This document shows, one piece after another, positions 45,022-53,652 of a stretch of DNA of 64,000 bases. The stretch covers positions 1,798,001 to 1,862,000 of the forward strand of contig NC_018017.1 in NCBI RefSeq assembly GCF_000243155.2. The letters run 5' to 3'. The translations under genes and the position numbers were made by a program. Under the pieces are notes generated by a model that was not told where the DNA came from, did no database searches, and saw only the letters and a program-made list of their open reading frames with translations. Numbering within the stretch: position 1 is the first letter of the stretch; every line of letters begins with the position of its first letter. The DNA is from Desulfitobacterium dehalogenans ATCC 51507. GTDB lineage: Bacteria; Bacillota; Desulfitobacteriia; Desulfitobacteriales; Desulfitobacteriaceae.

Positions 45022-45066
45022 GGCACTTTAAAGGACATTTTTATTCCGCTGCGAATAATGTTTCAT

Positions 45067-45097
45067 AAAACCGGCTACATTTAATGCAGTCGGTTTT
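45067..45097 (+). other. Intercistronic stem-loop in the lysine importer operon
   Basis: Arms AAAACCGGCT and AGTCGGTTTT (one G-U pair) with an 11-nt loop lie in the 140-bp gap between the binding protein and permease genes. It ends in TTTTGTG and could be a partial terminator or an mRNA 3' protector that keeps the binding protein in excess. Confidence 0.65.
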
Positions 45098-45162
45098 GTG
45101 ATGTTTTCTGCGAATGCCCTGTTACTTATAAGGTTATTGATATATTTATAAGGAGGAGAATG

Positions 45163-45921
45163 ATGAGCTTAGATTGGTTCATACGCATTGTATCCGAAAA
45201 CTGGCCCATGTTCCTGCGTGGAGCGGGGTTCACCCTATTAATCTCTATCATTGGTACTATCATCGGCTCCCTCATCGGACTTATTATCGGTGTTATACGC
45301 ACCGTCCCCATGCCGGAACGGGGGATGAAACGCATCTTTCTGAAAGTGGTCAATGCTCTTTTGGCAAGCTATATTGAGTTCTTCCGGGGAACCCCTATGA
45401 TCGTTCAGGCTATGGTCATTTATTACGGATCGGCGTTAGCCTTTGATATCCATATGAACCGCATCTTTGCGGCTGTCTTTATTGTGTCTATTAATACCGG
45501 AGCCTATATGTCGGAGATCGTTCGCGGGGGAATTATATCCATTGATAAAGGACAATTTGAAGCGGCACATGCTATCGGTATGAATCATATCCAGACCATG
45601 ACCAATGTGGTTTTGCCTCAGGTTATCCGTAATATTCTTCCGGCTACGGGGAATGAATTTGTAATCAATATTAAGGATACTTCCGTTCTCAATGTGATCT
45701 CCGTGACGGAATTGTATTTCCAAACCAAGTCCATTGCCGGGAACAACTTCCGCTACTTTGAATCTTTCGCTGTGGCCTGTATCATCTATTTCATTATGAC
45801 CTTTACGATCACCCGTATTCTTCGTTATATCGAGAGAAGAATGGACGGACCGGAAAGCTATACTATGAATCAAATGCAGGTTCAAACGGCTGAGAGTATG
45901 CTGCGCAGAACCAAGACCTGA
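45163..45921 (+). CDS. Amino-acid ABC transporter permease (lysine-type)
   Basis: A 252-residue permease of the HisM/GlnP type with about five hydrophobic helices. [17 protein letters not shown] and the EAA loop [20 protein letters not shown], which binds the ATPase, are intact. A single permease gene is present, so it should work as a homodimer. The ATG at 45163 has AAGGAGG 5-7 nt upstream; the ATG at 45160 is the alternative. Regulated with its operon by the lysine riboswitch. Confidence 0.9.
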   Translation: MSLDWFIRIVSENWPMFLRGAGFTLLISIIGTIIGSLIGLIIGVIRTVPMPERGMKRIFLKVVNALLASYIEFFRGTPMIVQAMVIYYGSALAFDIHMNRIFAAVFIVSINTGAYMSEIVRGGIISIDKGQFEAAHAIGMNHIQTMTNVVLPQVIRNILPATGNEFVINIKDTSVLNVISVTELYFQTKSIAGNNFRYFESFAVACIIYFIMTFTITRILRYIERRMDGPESYTMNQMQVQTAESMLRRTKT

Positions 45922-45941
45922 TTGAGGAAGGAGGAAAAACC

Positions 45942-46685
45942 TTGGAAAAAATCATTGAAGTTCACCATTTAAGCAAATCCTTCGGCGCCAATGAAGTCTT
46001 GAAGGATATCGATTTTTCGGTGCGCAAGGGAGAAGTGGTCTGTATCATCGGTTCCTCCGGCTCAGGGAAGTCCACGCTTCTGCGCTGTATTAACCTTTTA
46101 GAAAAACCCAGCGGCGGCCAAATCATCTATAAAGGCGAAAACATTCTGGATGATCAGCACGATGTCTATCAATACCGCCAAAAACTGGGGATGGTCTTTC
46201 AGCAGTTCAACCTGTTTAATAACCATAATGTCCTGAACAATTGCCTGGTAGGGCAGATCAAATTATTGAAGCGTTCCAAGGCCGAGGCCGAGGAAGTAGC
46301 CATGAAATACCTGAACGTTGTGGGAATGGAGCAATACATTAATGCCAAACCCAAGCAATTGTCCGGAGGACAAAAACAGCGGGTAGCCATTGCCCGTGCT
46401 CTTTCCATGGAGCCGGATGTGATGCTGTTCGACGAGCCCACCTCCGCCTTGGATCCGGAGATGGTAGGGGAAGTTCTGAAAGTTATGAAGGAATTGGCCG
46501 AATCGGGGTTGACCATGTTGGTGGTTACCCATGAAATGGGCTTTGCCAAAGAGGTTTCCGATCGAGTCGTCTTTATGGATAAAGGGGTTATCGCTGAAGA
46601 AGGGCCGCCGGAGGAGATTTTTAATAATCCGAAGCAAGAGCGGACCCGGGAGTTCTTAAAACGGACGTTAACTCCCCAAGTTTAA
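45942..46685 (+). CDS. Amino-acid ABC transporter ATPase (lysine-type)
   Basis: A 247-residue ATPase of the GlnQ/HisP family. Walker [10 protein letters not shown] (about 37-45), Q-loop MVFQQFNLF, signature [15 protein letters not shown] and Walker [14 protein letters not shown] are all intact. The start is TTG with GAAGGAGG upstream. It is the last gene of the lysine-type importer; its terminator is shared with the convergent ABC exporter. Confidence 0.93.
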   Translation: MEKIIEVHHLSKSFGANEVLKDIDFSVRKGEVVCIIGSSGSGKSTLLRCINLLEKPSGGQIIYKGENILDDQHDVYQYRQKLGMVFQQFNLFNNHNVLNNCLVGQIKLLKRSKAEAEEVAMKYLNVVGMEQYINAKPKQLSGGQKQRVAIARALSMEPDVMLFDEPTSALDPEMVGEVLKVMKELAESGLTMLVVTHEMGFAKEVSDRVVFMDKGVIAEEGPPEEIFNNPKQERTREFLKRTLTPQV

Positions 46686-46698
46686 TATGTGATAAGAC

Positions 46699-46737
46699 AA
46701 TACCCTCAAGACTTCAAAAGCTTGAGGGTATTTTTTT
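46699..46737. terminator. Bidirectional terminator between lysine importer and ABC exporter
   Basis: Arms AATACCCTCAAG and CTTGAGGGTATT with a 10-nt loop and T-run; it reaches the stop codon of the minus-strand exporter at 46736. Confidence 0.9.
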
Positions 46738-48592
46738 AGCGTTGCTCCAGATCCTCCAGGATAATCTTAAACTGGGTCTCATAGAGGAGTTTATAGAGTC
46801 CCTCCTCCTCGACCAGATCCCAATGGGTCCCCCTTTGGACGATTTCTCCATCCTGTAAGACGATGATTTCATCCACGGCCATAATAGTGGAAAGCCGGTG
46901 TGCGATAATAACACTGGTTCTGCCTCTGATAATAGGTTCAATGGCTTCCTGAATGAGGGACTCGCTGATAGAATCCAGGGAAGAGGTGGCTTCATCCATA
47001 ATCAGGACTTTGGGATTCTTCAAAAGAACCCTGGCGATGGAGAGGCGTTGTTTCTCCCCGCCGGATAATTTCAATCCCCGGTTGCCTACTAAAGTGTCAA
47101 AGCCCTCAGGAAGAGTGCGGATAAAATCATAGATATTGGCTTCCTGACAGACTCTGATCAAGTCCGCTTCTTCGGCCTGCTCATTGGCATAGTGGAGGTT
47201 CTCACGAATGGTTCCGTTGAAGAGATAGGTGTCCTGGGAAACCATGCCAATGTTCTGGCGCAGAAAGTTCAGGTCAAGGTTCCGAACATCCTGCCCATCC
47301 AGGAGAACTTTACCTTCGGTCACATCATATAAGCGAGGGATGAGGTTGACCAAGGTGGATTTTCCTGTTCCCGAGGGCCCCACAATAGCCACGGACTTTC
47401 CTTTTTCTATGGTTATATTGATATCCTTCAGGATGGGCTTTCCCTCATACTGAAAAGAAACATGGTCAAAGATGATTTTTCCTGCACACTCCTTGGGGAC
47501 GATAACCTGGGGGGAGTTTTTAATTTCAACGGGGATGTCAAAATACTCAAAGATTCTGGAGAAGAGGGCCAGGGAACGGATGATATCCACCTGAATGGTT
47601 AGAAGGACATTCACAGGAAGATACAGACGTCCCAGCAGTGCTACGACAACGGTAATATCCCCTACAGTCAGGTCTGAGCCCATTTTGATAATGAGGAAGC
47701 CACCGGCTAAGTAGATGATCATGGGTCCCATATTGGTGAAGGTATCAAAAATGACCCGGAACCATCTGCCCACGAGAATTTCCCGGATGCTTAAACGGGT
47801 GATCTCCCGATTGATTTTCTCAAATTTTGTGTACTCCTTATCCTCACGGGTAAATAATTTAACCAAGAGTTGACCACTGACACTTAAGGTTTCATTAAAC
47901 AATTGGTTGGAGGCATCCGTTTGCTCCTGCTTGGCCATGGTGAGGGACCAGCGGCGATTTCCCACTTGATTGGTGGGGAGGATGAACAAAGGGACGATGA
48001 TAATACTGATCAAAGCCAGGACCCAATTCTTTTGGAAGAGGGCGGCCAGGGTTGTAACGAGGATAATGGTATTGCTGACAATTCTGGTCAAGGTACCCAC
48101 AATGACGCTTTGAACACCATTGATATCCGTGGTCATACGGGTAATGATATCTCCTTGATTATTATTTGTGAAGAAACGGTGGGACATCTGCTGCAAATGG
48201 CTATACATCTGATTTTTCATATCGTAGATAATATGTTGAGCGACCCAGGTAGTCAGGTAGTTTTCGAGGACATTAATTAAGTTAGAGATGATCAAGACGG
48301 TAAAAGAAAGGAGGATCAACTGGGCCAAGAGGGAAAAATCTTTACCGATCAACCCCTCGTCAATAATACGTCCGGATAATAAAGGAGGAAGGAGTCCAAG
48401 GAGGGATGAGGTAATGATAGCGAAGAACACTAAGGCAAGCCTTGGCCAGTAAGGCAGAAGATAGCTCAAAATTCGTTTGAGAAAAGCTTTAGTCAGTTTA
48501 GGCCTATTGAGTTTTTCTTCTTCAGTCAGCGGGGAGTGAGCGCTTCGCCCCGGGGGTCTGCCATACCGCATGAGAATCTCCTCTAATGACAT
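46736..48592 (-). CDS. ABC exporter, permease-ATPase
   Basis: A 618-residue half-size ABC exporter: a cytoplasmic lead (about 1-45), six membrane helices (about 48-345) and a full ATPase domain with Walker A GPSGTGKST (about 410), Q-loop MVSQDTYLF, signature LSGGEKQRLSIARVL and Walker B VLIMDEATSSLD. The lead containing RYGRPPGRSAHSP is common in clostridial exporters of this group. It should work as a dimer to expel drugs or lipids; the substrate is not known. It is monocistronic and divergent from the Mn riboswitch-mntP unit. Confidence 0.92.
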   Translation of the reverse strand: MSLEEILMRYGRPPGRSAHSPLTEEEKLNRPKLTKAFLKRILSYLLPYWPRLALVFFAIITSSLLGLLPPLLSGRIIDEGLIGKDFSLLAQLILLSFTVLIISNLINVLENYLTTWVAQHIIYDMKNQMYSHLQQMSHRFFTNNNQGDIITRMTTDINGVQSVIVGTLTRIVSNTIILVTTLAALFQKNWVLALISIIIVPLFILPTNQVGNRRWSLTMAKQEQTDASNQLFNETLSVSGQLLVKLFTREDKEYTKFEKINREITRLSIREILVGRWFRVIFDTFTNMGPMIIYLAGGFLIIKMGSDLTVGDITVVVALLGRLYLPVNVLLTIQVDIIRSLALFSRIFEYFDIPVEIKNSPQVIVPKECAGKIIFDHVSFQYEGKPILKDINITIEKGKSVAIVGPSGTGKSTLVNLIPRLYDVTEGKVLLDGQDVRNLDLNFLRQNIGMVSQDTYLFNGTIRENLHYANEQAEEADLIRVCQEANIYDFIRTLPEGFDTLVGNRGLKLSGGEKQRLSIARVLLKNPKVLIMDEATSSLDSISESLIQEAIEPIIRGRTSVIIAHRLSTIMAVDEIIVLQDGEIVQRGTHWDLVEEEGLYKLLYETQFKIILEDLEQR

Positions 48593-48725
48593 TTTAATAT
48601 CATTATAATTATAGGGTATTATTTGGCTGATGTCACTTTGACTTAAAAGGGAATATTATGGAGCAGTGGGGGGAAACAGGTTGAATATTAATGGAAGATG
48701 GTATAATATTGACAATATGGCGTTT

Positions 48726-48840
48726 CCATGGGGGAGTAGTTAGCATAGCCGTGGCTATGTGGCAAGTCAACATAATGACCACTCGGTCTGGCTTGTCTTA
48801 AAAAACAAGACTCATGAGTAGTTCTTAAAGCTACCCGTGG
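48726..48840 (+). ncRNA. yybP-ykoY riboswitch (Mn2+ sensor)
   Basis: The aptamer shows the class signature: GGGGAGTAG at the 5' side, GTCAACATAATGACC, CGGTCTGG and the closing GCTACCC, with a P1 stem CCATGGG (48726-48732) and CCCGTGG (48834-48840). Known members bind Mn2+ and often control the manganese exporter mntP, which is the next gene here, 87 bp downstream. High Mn2+ should switch expression on. The expression platform between 48841 and 48914 was not resolved. Confidence 0.9.
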
Positions 48841-48927
48841 GTCTTATTTTGATTCCGATGGATTTATTAAGTAAAATTCATGGCATCCGGGGAACCATAA
48901 AATTAAGTTAAAGCAAGGAGTATGATC

Positions 48928-49488
48928 ATGGGAAATCTGGCGTTATTAATCATTGCCATAGGGCTTTCCATGGACGCTTTTGCTGTGGCTATCAGCAAAG
49001 GTTTGTCCATGCGGCGGATGAGCTATAAGACAGCATTAATTACGGGAGCTTTTTTCGGAGGATTTCAGGCTTTAATGCCTCTCATAGGCTTTGTGTTGGG
49101 AACGCGGTTCGAGTCCTATATTACGGCAATCGACCATTGGATTGCTTTTATCCTCCTTTCTCTGATCGGTTTGAATATGATTAAGGAGTCCAGAGGTCCC
49201 TGTGAAATCATCGAAGACCGGTTTAATCTTAAAGAGATGGTCACTCTGTCCTTAGCCACAAGCATTGATGCCTTGGCTATTGGGGTTACCTTCGCCTTTT
49301 TGCATGTGGACATCCTACCCGCCGTATCCATGATTGGTGTAACTACCTTCGTTTTTTCCTTCTTGGGGGTTAAGATCGGTAATGTTTTTGGAGAGTGCTA
49401 TAAGTCCAGGGCTGAGTTGGCCGGTGGGGTGATTCTGATTTTGATGGGGGTTAAGATCCTTTTAGAGCATCTGGGCTTCCTTGGCTAG
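48928..49488 (+). CDS. mntP: Manganese efflux pump MntP
   Basis: A 186-residue membrane protein with six hydrophobic helices and two repeats of the MntP pattern: [12 protein letters not shown] near the N-terminus and [13 protein letters not shown] near residue 115, whose Asp residues are needed for export in characterised MntP. The ATG at 48928 has AAGGAG 7 nt upstream; the ATG at 48922 is too close. It lies under a Mn2+-sensing riboswitch, which fits its function. Confidence 0.95.
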   Translation: MGNLALLIIAIGLSMDAFAVAISKGLSMRRMSYKTALITGAFFGGFQALMPLIGFVLGTRFESYITAIDHWIAFILLSLIGLNMIKESRGPCEIIEDRFNLKEMVTLSLATSIDALAIGVTFAFLHVDILPAVSMIGVTTFVFSFLGVKIGNVFGECYKSRAELAGGVILILMGVKILLEHLGFLG

Positions 49489-49576
49489 TCACGTTTTAAA
49501 GTATATTTAAGCTAGACAGGATAGAATAATTGGAAATAAGGCCCTGGTCTATCCCATGGAAAAAGGGAGGGGTATG

Positions 49577-50125
49577 ATGCGATTATTATTAGCCGAGGAT
49601 GAACTGGAACTCGCCAATGCTTTAACCATGATTCTCAAGCACAACAATTATTCTGTGGATGCGGTATATAATGGGGCTGATGCTCTGGATTGGGCTTTGG
49701 CCGGAAACTATGATGGAATCCTCATGGATATCATGATGCCAAATGGGCTTGAGGTTCTCACCAAGCTTCGGGAAAAGGGGATTTCTACCCCGATCTTAAT
49801 GCTTACGGCAAAAGGGGAAATCGAGGACCGGATCGAAGGTTTGGATCATGGGGCAGATGATTACCTCACGAAGCCTTTTGCCATGGGGGAATTATTGGCA
49901 CGAATTCGTGCCATCACCCGGCGCAAGACGGAATTTGCCCCCAATCTCCTGACCGTAGGCAATTTGCAGTTGAATCGGACAAACTATGAACTATCCAGTG
50001 AGAAGGGTTCCCTACGGTTAGGGAACAAAGAATATCAGATGATGGAAATGATGATGAGCAGTCCTAATCGGCTGATCTCCACAGAGCAATTCAAAGCGGA
50101 AGTATTGAAGATTGTATTGCGCTGA
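49577..50125 (+). pseudogene. OmpR-type response regulator, truncated
   Basis: A 182-residue remnant of an OmpR-family regulator. The receiver domain is nearly complete (LMDIMMP with the phosphorylated Asp, MLTAKGE, DDYLTKPF), although two residues after IMMP seem missing (family form MMPKMDG, here MMPNG). The DNA-binding domain begins normally up to RLISTEQF and then stops after about ten unrelated residues, losing the recognition helix and wing. No kinase gene follows. It is probably a decayed two-component system, or else a receiver-only protein. A terminator follows at once. Confidence 0.75.
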
Positions 50126-50144
50126 CCAGCTTGAAAGAATTGAG

Positions 50145-50180
50145 AAAAAACAGCATCACTCAAAGCGATGCTGTTTTTTC
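50145..50180 (+). terminator. Terminator after the truncated regulator
   Basis: Arms ACAGCATC and GATGCTGT extended by A/T pairs, followed by TTTTTTC. Confidence 0.9.
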
Positions 50181-50232
50181 AATAATAAAAAGCACGATGT
50201 TATCATTTTATTTGCTCTTTTTTCAGCCGGAA

Positions 50233-50274
50233 TTGATATTAATCAAGGTTCCTTTCTTCGTTATGATTTAGAAT
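50233..50274 (+). promoter_or_regulatory. FNR box and promoter of scdA-hma
   Basis: A perfect FNR box TTGAT-ATTA-ATCAA (50233-50246) lies 29.5 bp (centre to start of -10) before TAGAAT (50269-50274). This puts the box near -41.5, the class II activation position. Confidence 0.8.
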
Positions 50275-50320
50275 AAAAGCATTAAAAGAAGAACAACGGA
50301 TACGAAGGGGGATATTTCTT

Positions 50321-51016
50321 ATGAAACAAACAATCACAATCAACGGTCAAACAGAGCTTGGCGAACTTGTAACTTTTTTTCCTGCCATTACTTCACGCTT
50401 GAATGATCTGCATATTGACTACTGTTGTCAAGGGGATCGCTCCCTCGAATCAGCTATCAAAGAAGCAGGTCTGTCGATCGATTTCATCGCAGAAGTACAG
50501 AACGCGTACAATAATTATTTAGCAAAACCAGACAAGGAACTACCGGTAACTGAGCTTTCTGACGAAGAGCTCATTGACCTCATCCTTGATACACATCATC
50601 TAACCGAGCGTGCTTTATGGAAGGAGCTGGATAAGCAAGTTAATTTGATTTTGCTCGTCCATTATGAGCATGGCAAGGACTTGATGCTGAATGTGCACCG
50701 CAGCTTCAGCGAATTAAAGATGGAGTTAGAGGAGCATTTCGCAAAAGAGGAGAAGGAACTTTTCCCCGCGATGCTTAAAGAAAATAAGATACCTGAAGAT
50801 CGTGCGGCCATAAGGGCACTGATCGACGAATTAGAAGGTGAGCACGATGGTGCCGGTAAGATTATTAAACGTTTAATCAAGGAAACCAACGATTTCACAC
50901 CACCGGAGTACGCCTGTCCTACAGTGAAAGCAGTTTATCAGAAACTCCATGAGCTGGTTGATGATATTTTCCTGCATATCGCCAAGGAAAACAGCGTTTT
51001 ATTCAAGCGTTACTAA
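50321..51016 (+). CDS. scdA: Iron-sulfur cluster repair di-iron protein (ScdA/RIC/YtfE)
   Basis: A 231-residue protein with the N-terminal DUF542 domain (DYCCQGDRSLESA, about residues 28-42) and a C-terminal hemerythrin-like domain with His and Glu ligands in THHLTERAL, VHYEHGKDL, LEEHFAKEEKELFPAM, GEHDGAG and FLHIAKENSVLFK. RIC proteins repair iron-sulfur clusters damaged by NO or peroxide and help release iron. It heads a unit under a perfect FNR box and is followed by a small HMA-domain gene 22 bp away. AAGGGGG precedes the ATG. Confidence 0.95.
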   Translation: MKQTITINGQTELGELVTFFPAITSRLNDLHIDYCCQGDRSLESAIKEAGLSIDFIAEVQNAYNNYLAKPDKELPVTELSDEELIDLILDTHHLTERALWKELDKQVNLILLVHYEHGKDLMLNVHRSFSELKMELEEHFAKEEKELFPAMLKENKIPEDRAAIRALIDELEGEHDGAGKIIKRLIKETNDFTPPEYACPTVKAVYQKLHELVDDIFLHIAKENSVLFKRY

Positions 51017-51037
51017 ATCTGAAGGAGTGATGCTACT

Positions 51038-51259
51038 ATGGCAAAAGCAGAATTTCAATTAGAGCCCTTAACTTGTCCGACCTGTGTCAAGAAAATTGAA
51101 TCCACACTGACCAAGGCCAAAGGGGTTGATTCGGTAAAAGTATTATTCAGCTCCAGCAAGGTAAAAACGGAATTCGATGATACCCAAACGAATGCCGAGA
51201 AACTAAAGCTAACGATTGAAAACTTAGGTTATACAGTATTAACTTCGAAAGTCTCTTAA
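51038..51259 (+). CDS. Small HMA-domain metal-binding protein (CPTC)
   Basis: A 73-residue protein that is a single heavy-metal-associated domain with the metal site LTCPTCVKKIE (Cys pair about residues 14 and 17). Free-standing HMA proteins act as metallochaperones. It lacks the Met before the CxxC found in copper chaperones, so the metal is uncertain. GAAGGAG precedes the ATG. Together with scdA it forms the first FNR-box unit; a second HMA gene lies after the terminator in the next unit. Confidence 0.88.
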   Translation: MAKAEFQLEPLTCPTCVKKIESTLTKAKGVDSVKVLFSSSKVKTEFDDTQTNAEKLKLTIENLGYTVLTSKVS

Positions 51260-51330
51260 ATAATTTATTTTGCGATGGCCTTGATCCAGCAGGCTGGGGT
51301 GGGATTTCAATTCCAGATCTAAATAACAAA

Positions 51331-51360
51331 AAGAAGCGAGGCAGGGCCTCGCTTCTTCTG
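51331..51360 (+). terminator. Terminator after scdA-hma
   Basis: Arms GAAGCGAGGC and GCCTCGCTTC with a 3-nt loop, flanked by an A-run and a short T/C stretch; it separates the two FNR-box units. Confidence 0.85.
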
Positions 51361-51413
51361 CGTGCGACAGGCAGTCGCGCTGACTCACTTAACGGGTCTT
51401 TTTTAGTCTAATC

Positions 51414-51455
51414 TTGATTTTAATCAAGGCGAATAGATCGGATTTGCACTATGAT
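51414..51455 (+). promoter_or_regulatory. FNR box and promoter of hma-P1B ATPase-crp
   Basis: A second perfect FNR box TTGAT-TTTA-ATCAA (51414-51427), again 29.5 bp before a -10 element TATGAT (51450-51455). The geometry is identical to that of the box at 50233. Confidence 0.85.
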
Positions 51456-51492
51456 TAGGTTCATCAGAAAGAATTCTTAAGGAGGAACAGAC

Positions 51493-51741
51493 ATGAGCAA
51501 AGTTCTATTTCAGATAACACCACTGAGCTGTCCCGGCTGTGGCAAGCAAATCCATGAAAAGCTAATGGAACAGGATGGTGTCATAATAGTGAAGGTCTTT
51601 CCGAGACTTGGCAGGATCCGCACAGAATTCGATGAGGCAAAGACAAATGCGGCACATTTAGAGGGTCTGATCGGCAGCTGGGGTCACGCCGTGGAGCTTA
51701 AAAAGCTCAAAAGGGGGTATGAAAATGATGAAGCATATTAA
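51493..51741 (+). CDS. Small HMA-domain metal-binding protein (CPGC)
   Basis: An 82-residue single HMA domain with the metal site LSCPGCGKQI (Cys pair about residues 13 and 16). It is paralogous to the CPTC protein at 51038 (shared IxPLxCPxC and RTEFD/KTEFD segments) but has a longer Lys-rich tail. AAGGAGG precedes the ATG. Its end overlaps the P-type ATPase gene, which lacks an N-terminal HMA domain, so this protein may serve as its detached metal-binding domain. Confidence 0.88.
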   Translation: MSKVLFQITPLSCPGCGKQIHEKLMEQDGVIIVKVFPRLGRIRTEFDEAKTNAAHLEGLIGSWGHAVELKKLKRGYENDEAY

Positions 51742-53608
51742 TAAGCATAAAAACCAGATGACAGCAATTTCCGGTATCCTTATCGTGCTTGGTTTCCTGC
51801 TTTCATTAGCAGGATATGAAAGCTATAAGGATTTGGCTTTGATCACGGCGACCCTCATCGCCATTATTCCTATCGCCCTCAAGGCTTTCCAAGCGCTGCG
51901 CATGAAGGCCTTTAGTATTGAACTCTTGGTGACGATCGCCGTCATGGGTGCCCTTTATATTCATGAGTACACCGAGTCTTCAGTTGTTACGTTCTTGTTT
52001 TTATTTGGTGCCTACTTGGAAGCACGTACTCTGGAAAAAACCCGTTCTTCTTTAAAAGCACTTGTGGATATGGCGCCACAGGAGGCAAATGTCATTCGTG
52101 AAGGGAGAAATTTGACGATACCTGTGGAGGAAGTCGTCAAAGGTGATCGGGTTATTATCCGCTCTGGAGGCAAGGTTCCTGTTGATGGCAGTATCGTGTC
52201 CGGTAAAGCGACCTTGAATGAAGCGGCTATTACAGGTGAATCTGTGCCGGCCTCGAAAGAGATAGATGATAAGGTTTATAGTGGTACTATTGTCGATAAT
52301 GGCTATATAGAAATTATTGCTGAAAAAGTTGGGGATGATACTACTTTTGCAAAAATAATCGAGCTTGTGGAAGAAGCACAAGAATCAAAATCAAAAACCC
52401 AAAAGTTCTTGGATAAGTTTTCAAACTACTATACACCGGCTATAGTCATCTTATCGATCATCGTTTATGCGCTTACCCGTAACCTCCATTTAGCAATTAC
52501 CTTCTTAGTTGTCGCTTGCCCTGGTGCTTTGGTCATCGGGGCACCTGTGTCCACTGTTGCCGGAATTGGCAATGGTGCTAGAAACGGTGTCCTTGTCAAA
52601 GGCGGAGAGGTTATGGATCGCTTATCTAAGGTTGATACAATTGTCTTTGACAAAACGGGTACCCTAACGAAAGGAAAACCGGCAGTAACAGATATGAAAA
52701 ACTTCTCTAATCTGGAAGCCAAAGAATTGCTCAGATTGGTGGCGAAGGCAGAAACTATTTCTGAGCACCATCTAGGACAAACGATTGTCAAAGAAGCGAA
52801 TAAGAGGAATTTGAGCCTTGAAGGAGAAGTGCTTAACGGTGAAGTAATTAAAGGCAATGGCATTCGAGCACAAGTTGACGGTTACGAGCTGGCGATTGGT
52901 AATCGGAAGCTAATGGATGCGGGAAATATCCAGGTTAGTGATGAGGCTTCAGCTTATGCCCTTCAACGTGAAAAAGCAGGAAACACGGCAATATTCGCGG
53001 CGGTAGATGGCCAGGTTGCCGGTATCTTCTCCATAGCCGACCAGATCCGTGAAGATGCCCATCAAGCTTTAGCGGAACTGAGAAAGCATGGTATCAAGAA
53101 AATGGTGATGCTGACCGGGGACAATAAGCATACCGCTGAGTTAGTTGCCGATGAACTCGGGCTGGATGAATTTCAGGCAGAACTACTACCGGAAAACAAA
53201 GTGGAATTTGTTAAGAAGTTGAAAGCGGCTGGACATGTCGTGGCGATGGCAGGGGATGGAATTAATGATGCACCGGCTATTGCGACAGCCGATATAGGCT
53301 TAGCCATGGGTGAAGGCGGTACCGATGTATCCATGGAAACAGCGGATGTGGTCCTGATGGCGGATAAGCTCATGCAGTTCTCTCATGCCTACGCACTTGC
53401 CAAGGCGACGGTGCGTAATATGAAGCAAAACACATTCTTTGCAGTGGCCATTGTCTTTATTCTCTTAGCTGGGGTATTGTCGGACTATGTTCATTTGGCA
53501 TCGGGGATGTTTATCCATGAAGCCAGTATTTTAATCGTGATCCTTAATGCCATGAGACTGATGCGCTTCAATCATAGAAGCGAAAGTGTCGAAATCGAAA
53601 TGAGATAA
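51725..53608 (+). CDS. P1B-type metal-transporting ATPase with CPG membrane motif
   Basis: A 627-residue heavy-metal P-type ATPase with about six membrane helices and no N-terminal metal-binding domain. The catalytic motifs are intact: TGES, DKTGTLTKG (phosphorylated Asp), HHLGQ (HP-like), MLTGDN and GDGINDAPA. The metal-site helix reads VACPGALVIGAP, that is CPG in place of the usual CPC, SPC or TPC, and the last helices read FIHEASILIVILNAMRL, like the HEG(G/S) of P1B-4 (Co/Fe/Zn) pumps. The metal is therefore open; iron or zinc fits the context with scdA. ATG 51725 has AAGGGGG 7 nt upstream. Confidence 0.92.
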   Translation: MMKHINKHKNQMTAISGILIVLGFLLSLAGYESYKDLALITATLIAIIPIALKAFQALRMKAFSIELLVTIAVMGALYIHEYTESSVVTFLFLFGAYLEARTLEKTRSSLKALVDMAPQEANVIREGRNLTIPVEEVVKGDRVIIRSGGKVPVDGSIVSGKATLNEAAITGESVPASKEIDDKVYSGTIVDNGYIEIIAEKVGDDTTFAKIIELVEEAQESKSKTQKFLDKFSNYYTPAIVILSIIVYALTRNLHLAITFLVVACPGALVIGAPVSTVAGIGNGARNGVLVKGGEVMDRLSKVDTIVFDKTGTLTKGKPAVTDMKNFSNLEAKELLRLVAKAETISEHHLGQTIVKEANKRNLSLEGEVLNGEVIKGNGIRAQVDGYELAIGNRKLMDAGNIQVSDEASAYALQREKAGNTAIFAAVDGQVAGIFSIADQIREDAHQALAELRKHGIKKMVMLTGDNKHTAELVADELGLDEFQAELLPENKVEFVKKLKAAGHVVAMAGDGINDAPAIATADIGLAMGEGGTDVSMETADVVLMADKLMQFSHAYALAKATVRNMKQNTFFAVAIVFILLAGVLSDYVHLASGMFIHEASILIVILNAMRLMRFNHRSESVEIEMR

Positions 53609-53652
53609 CGAAGGAAAGCGAATTGGTATAATGCTAGGAGAGGAAAGTTGAA

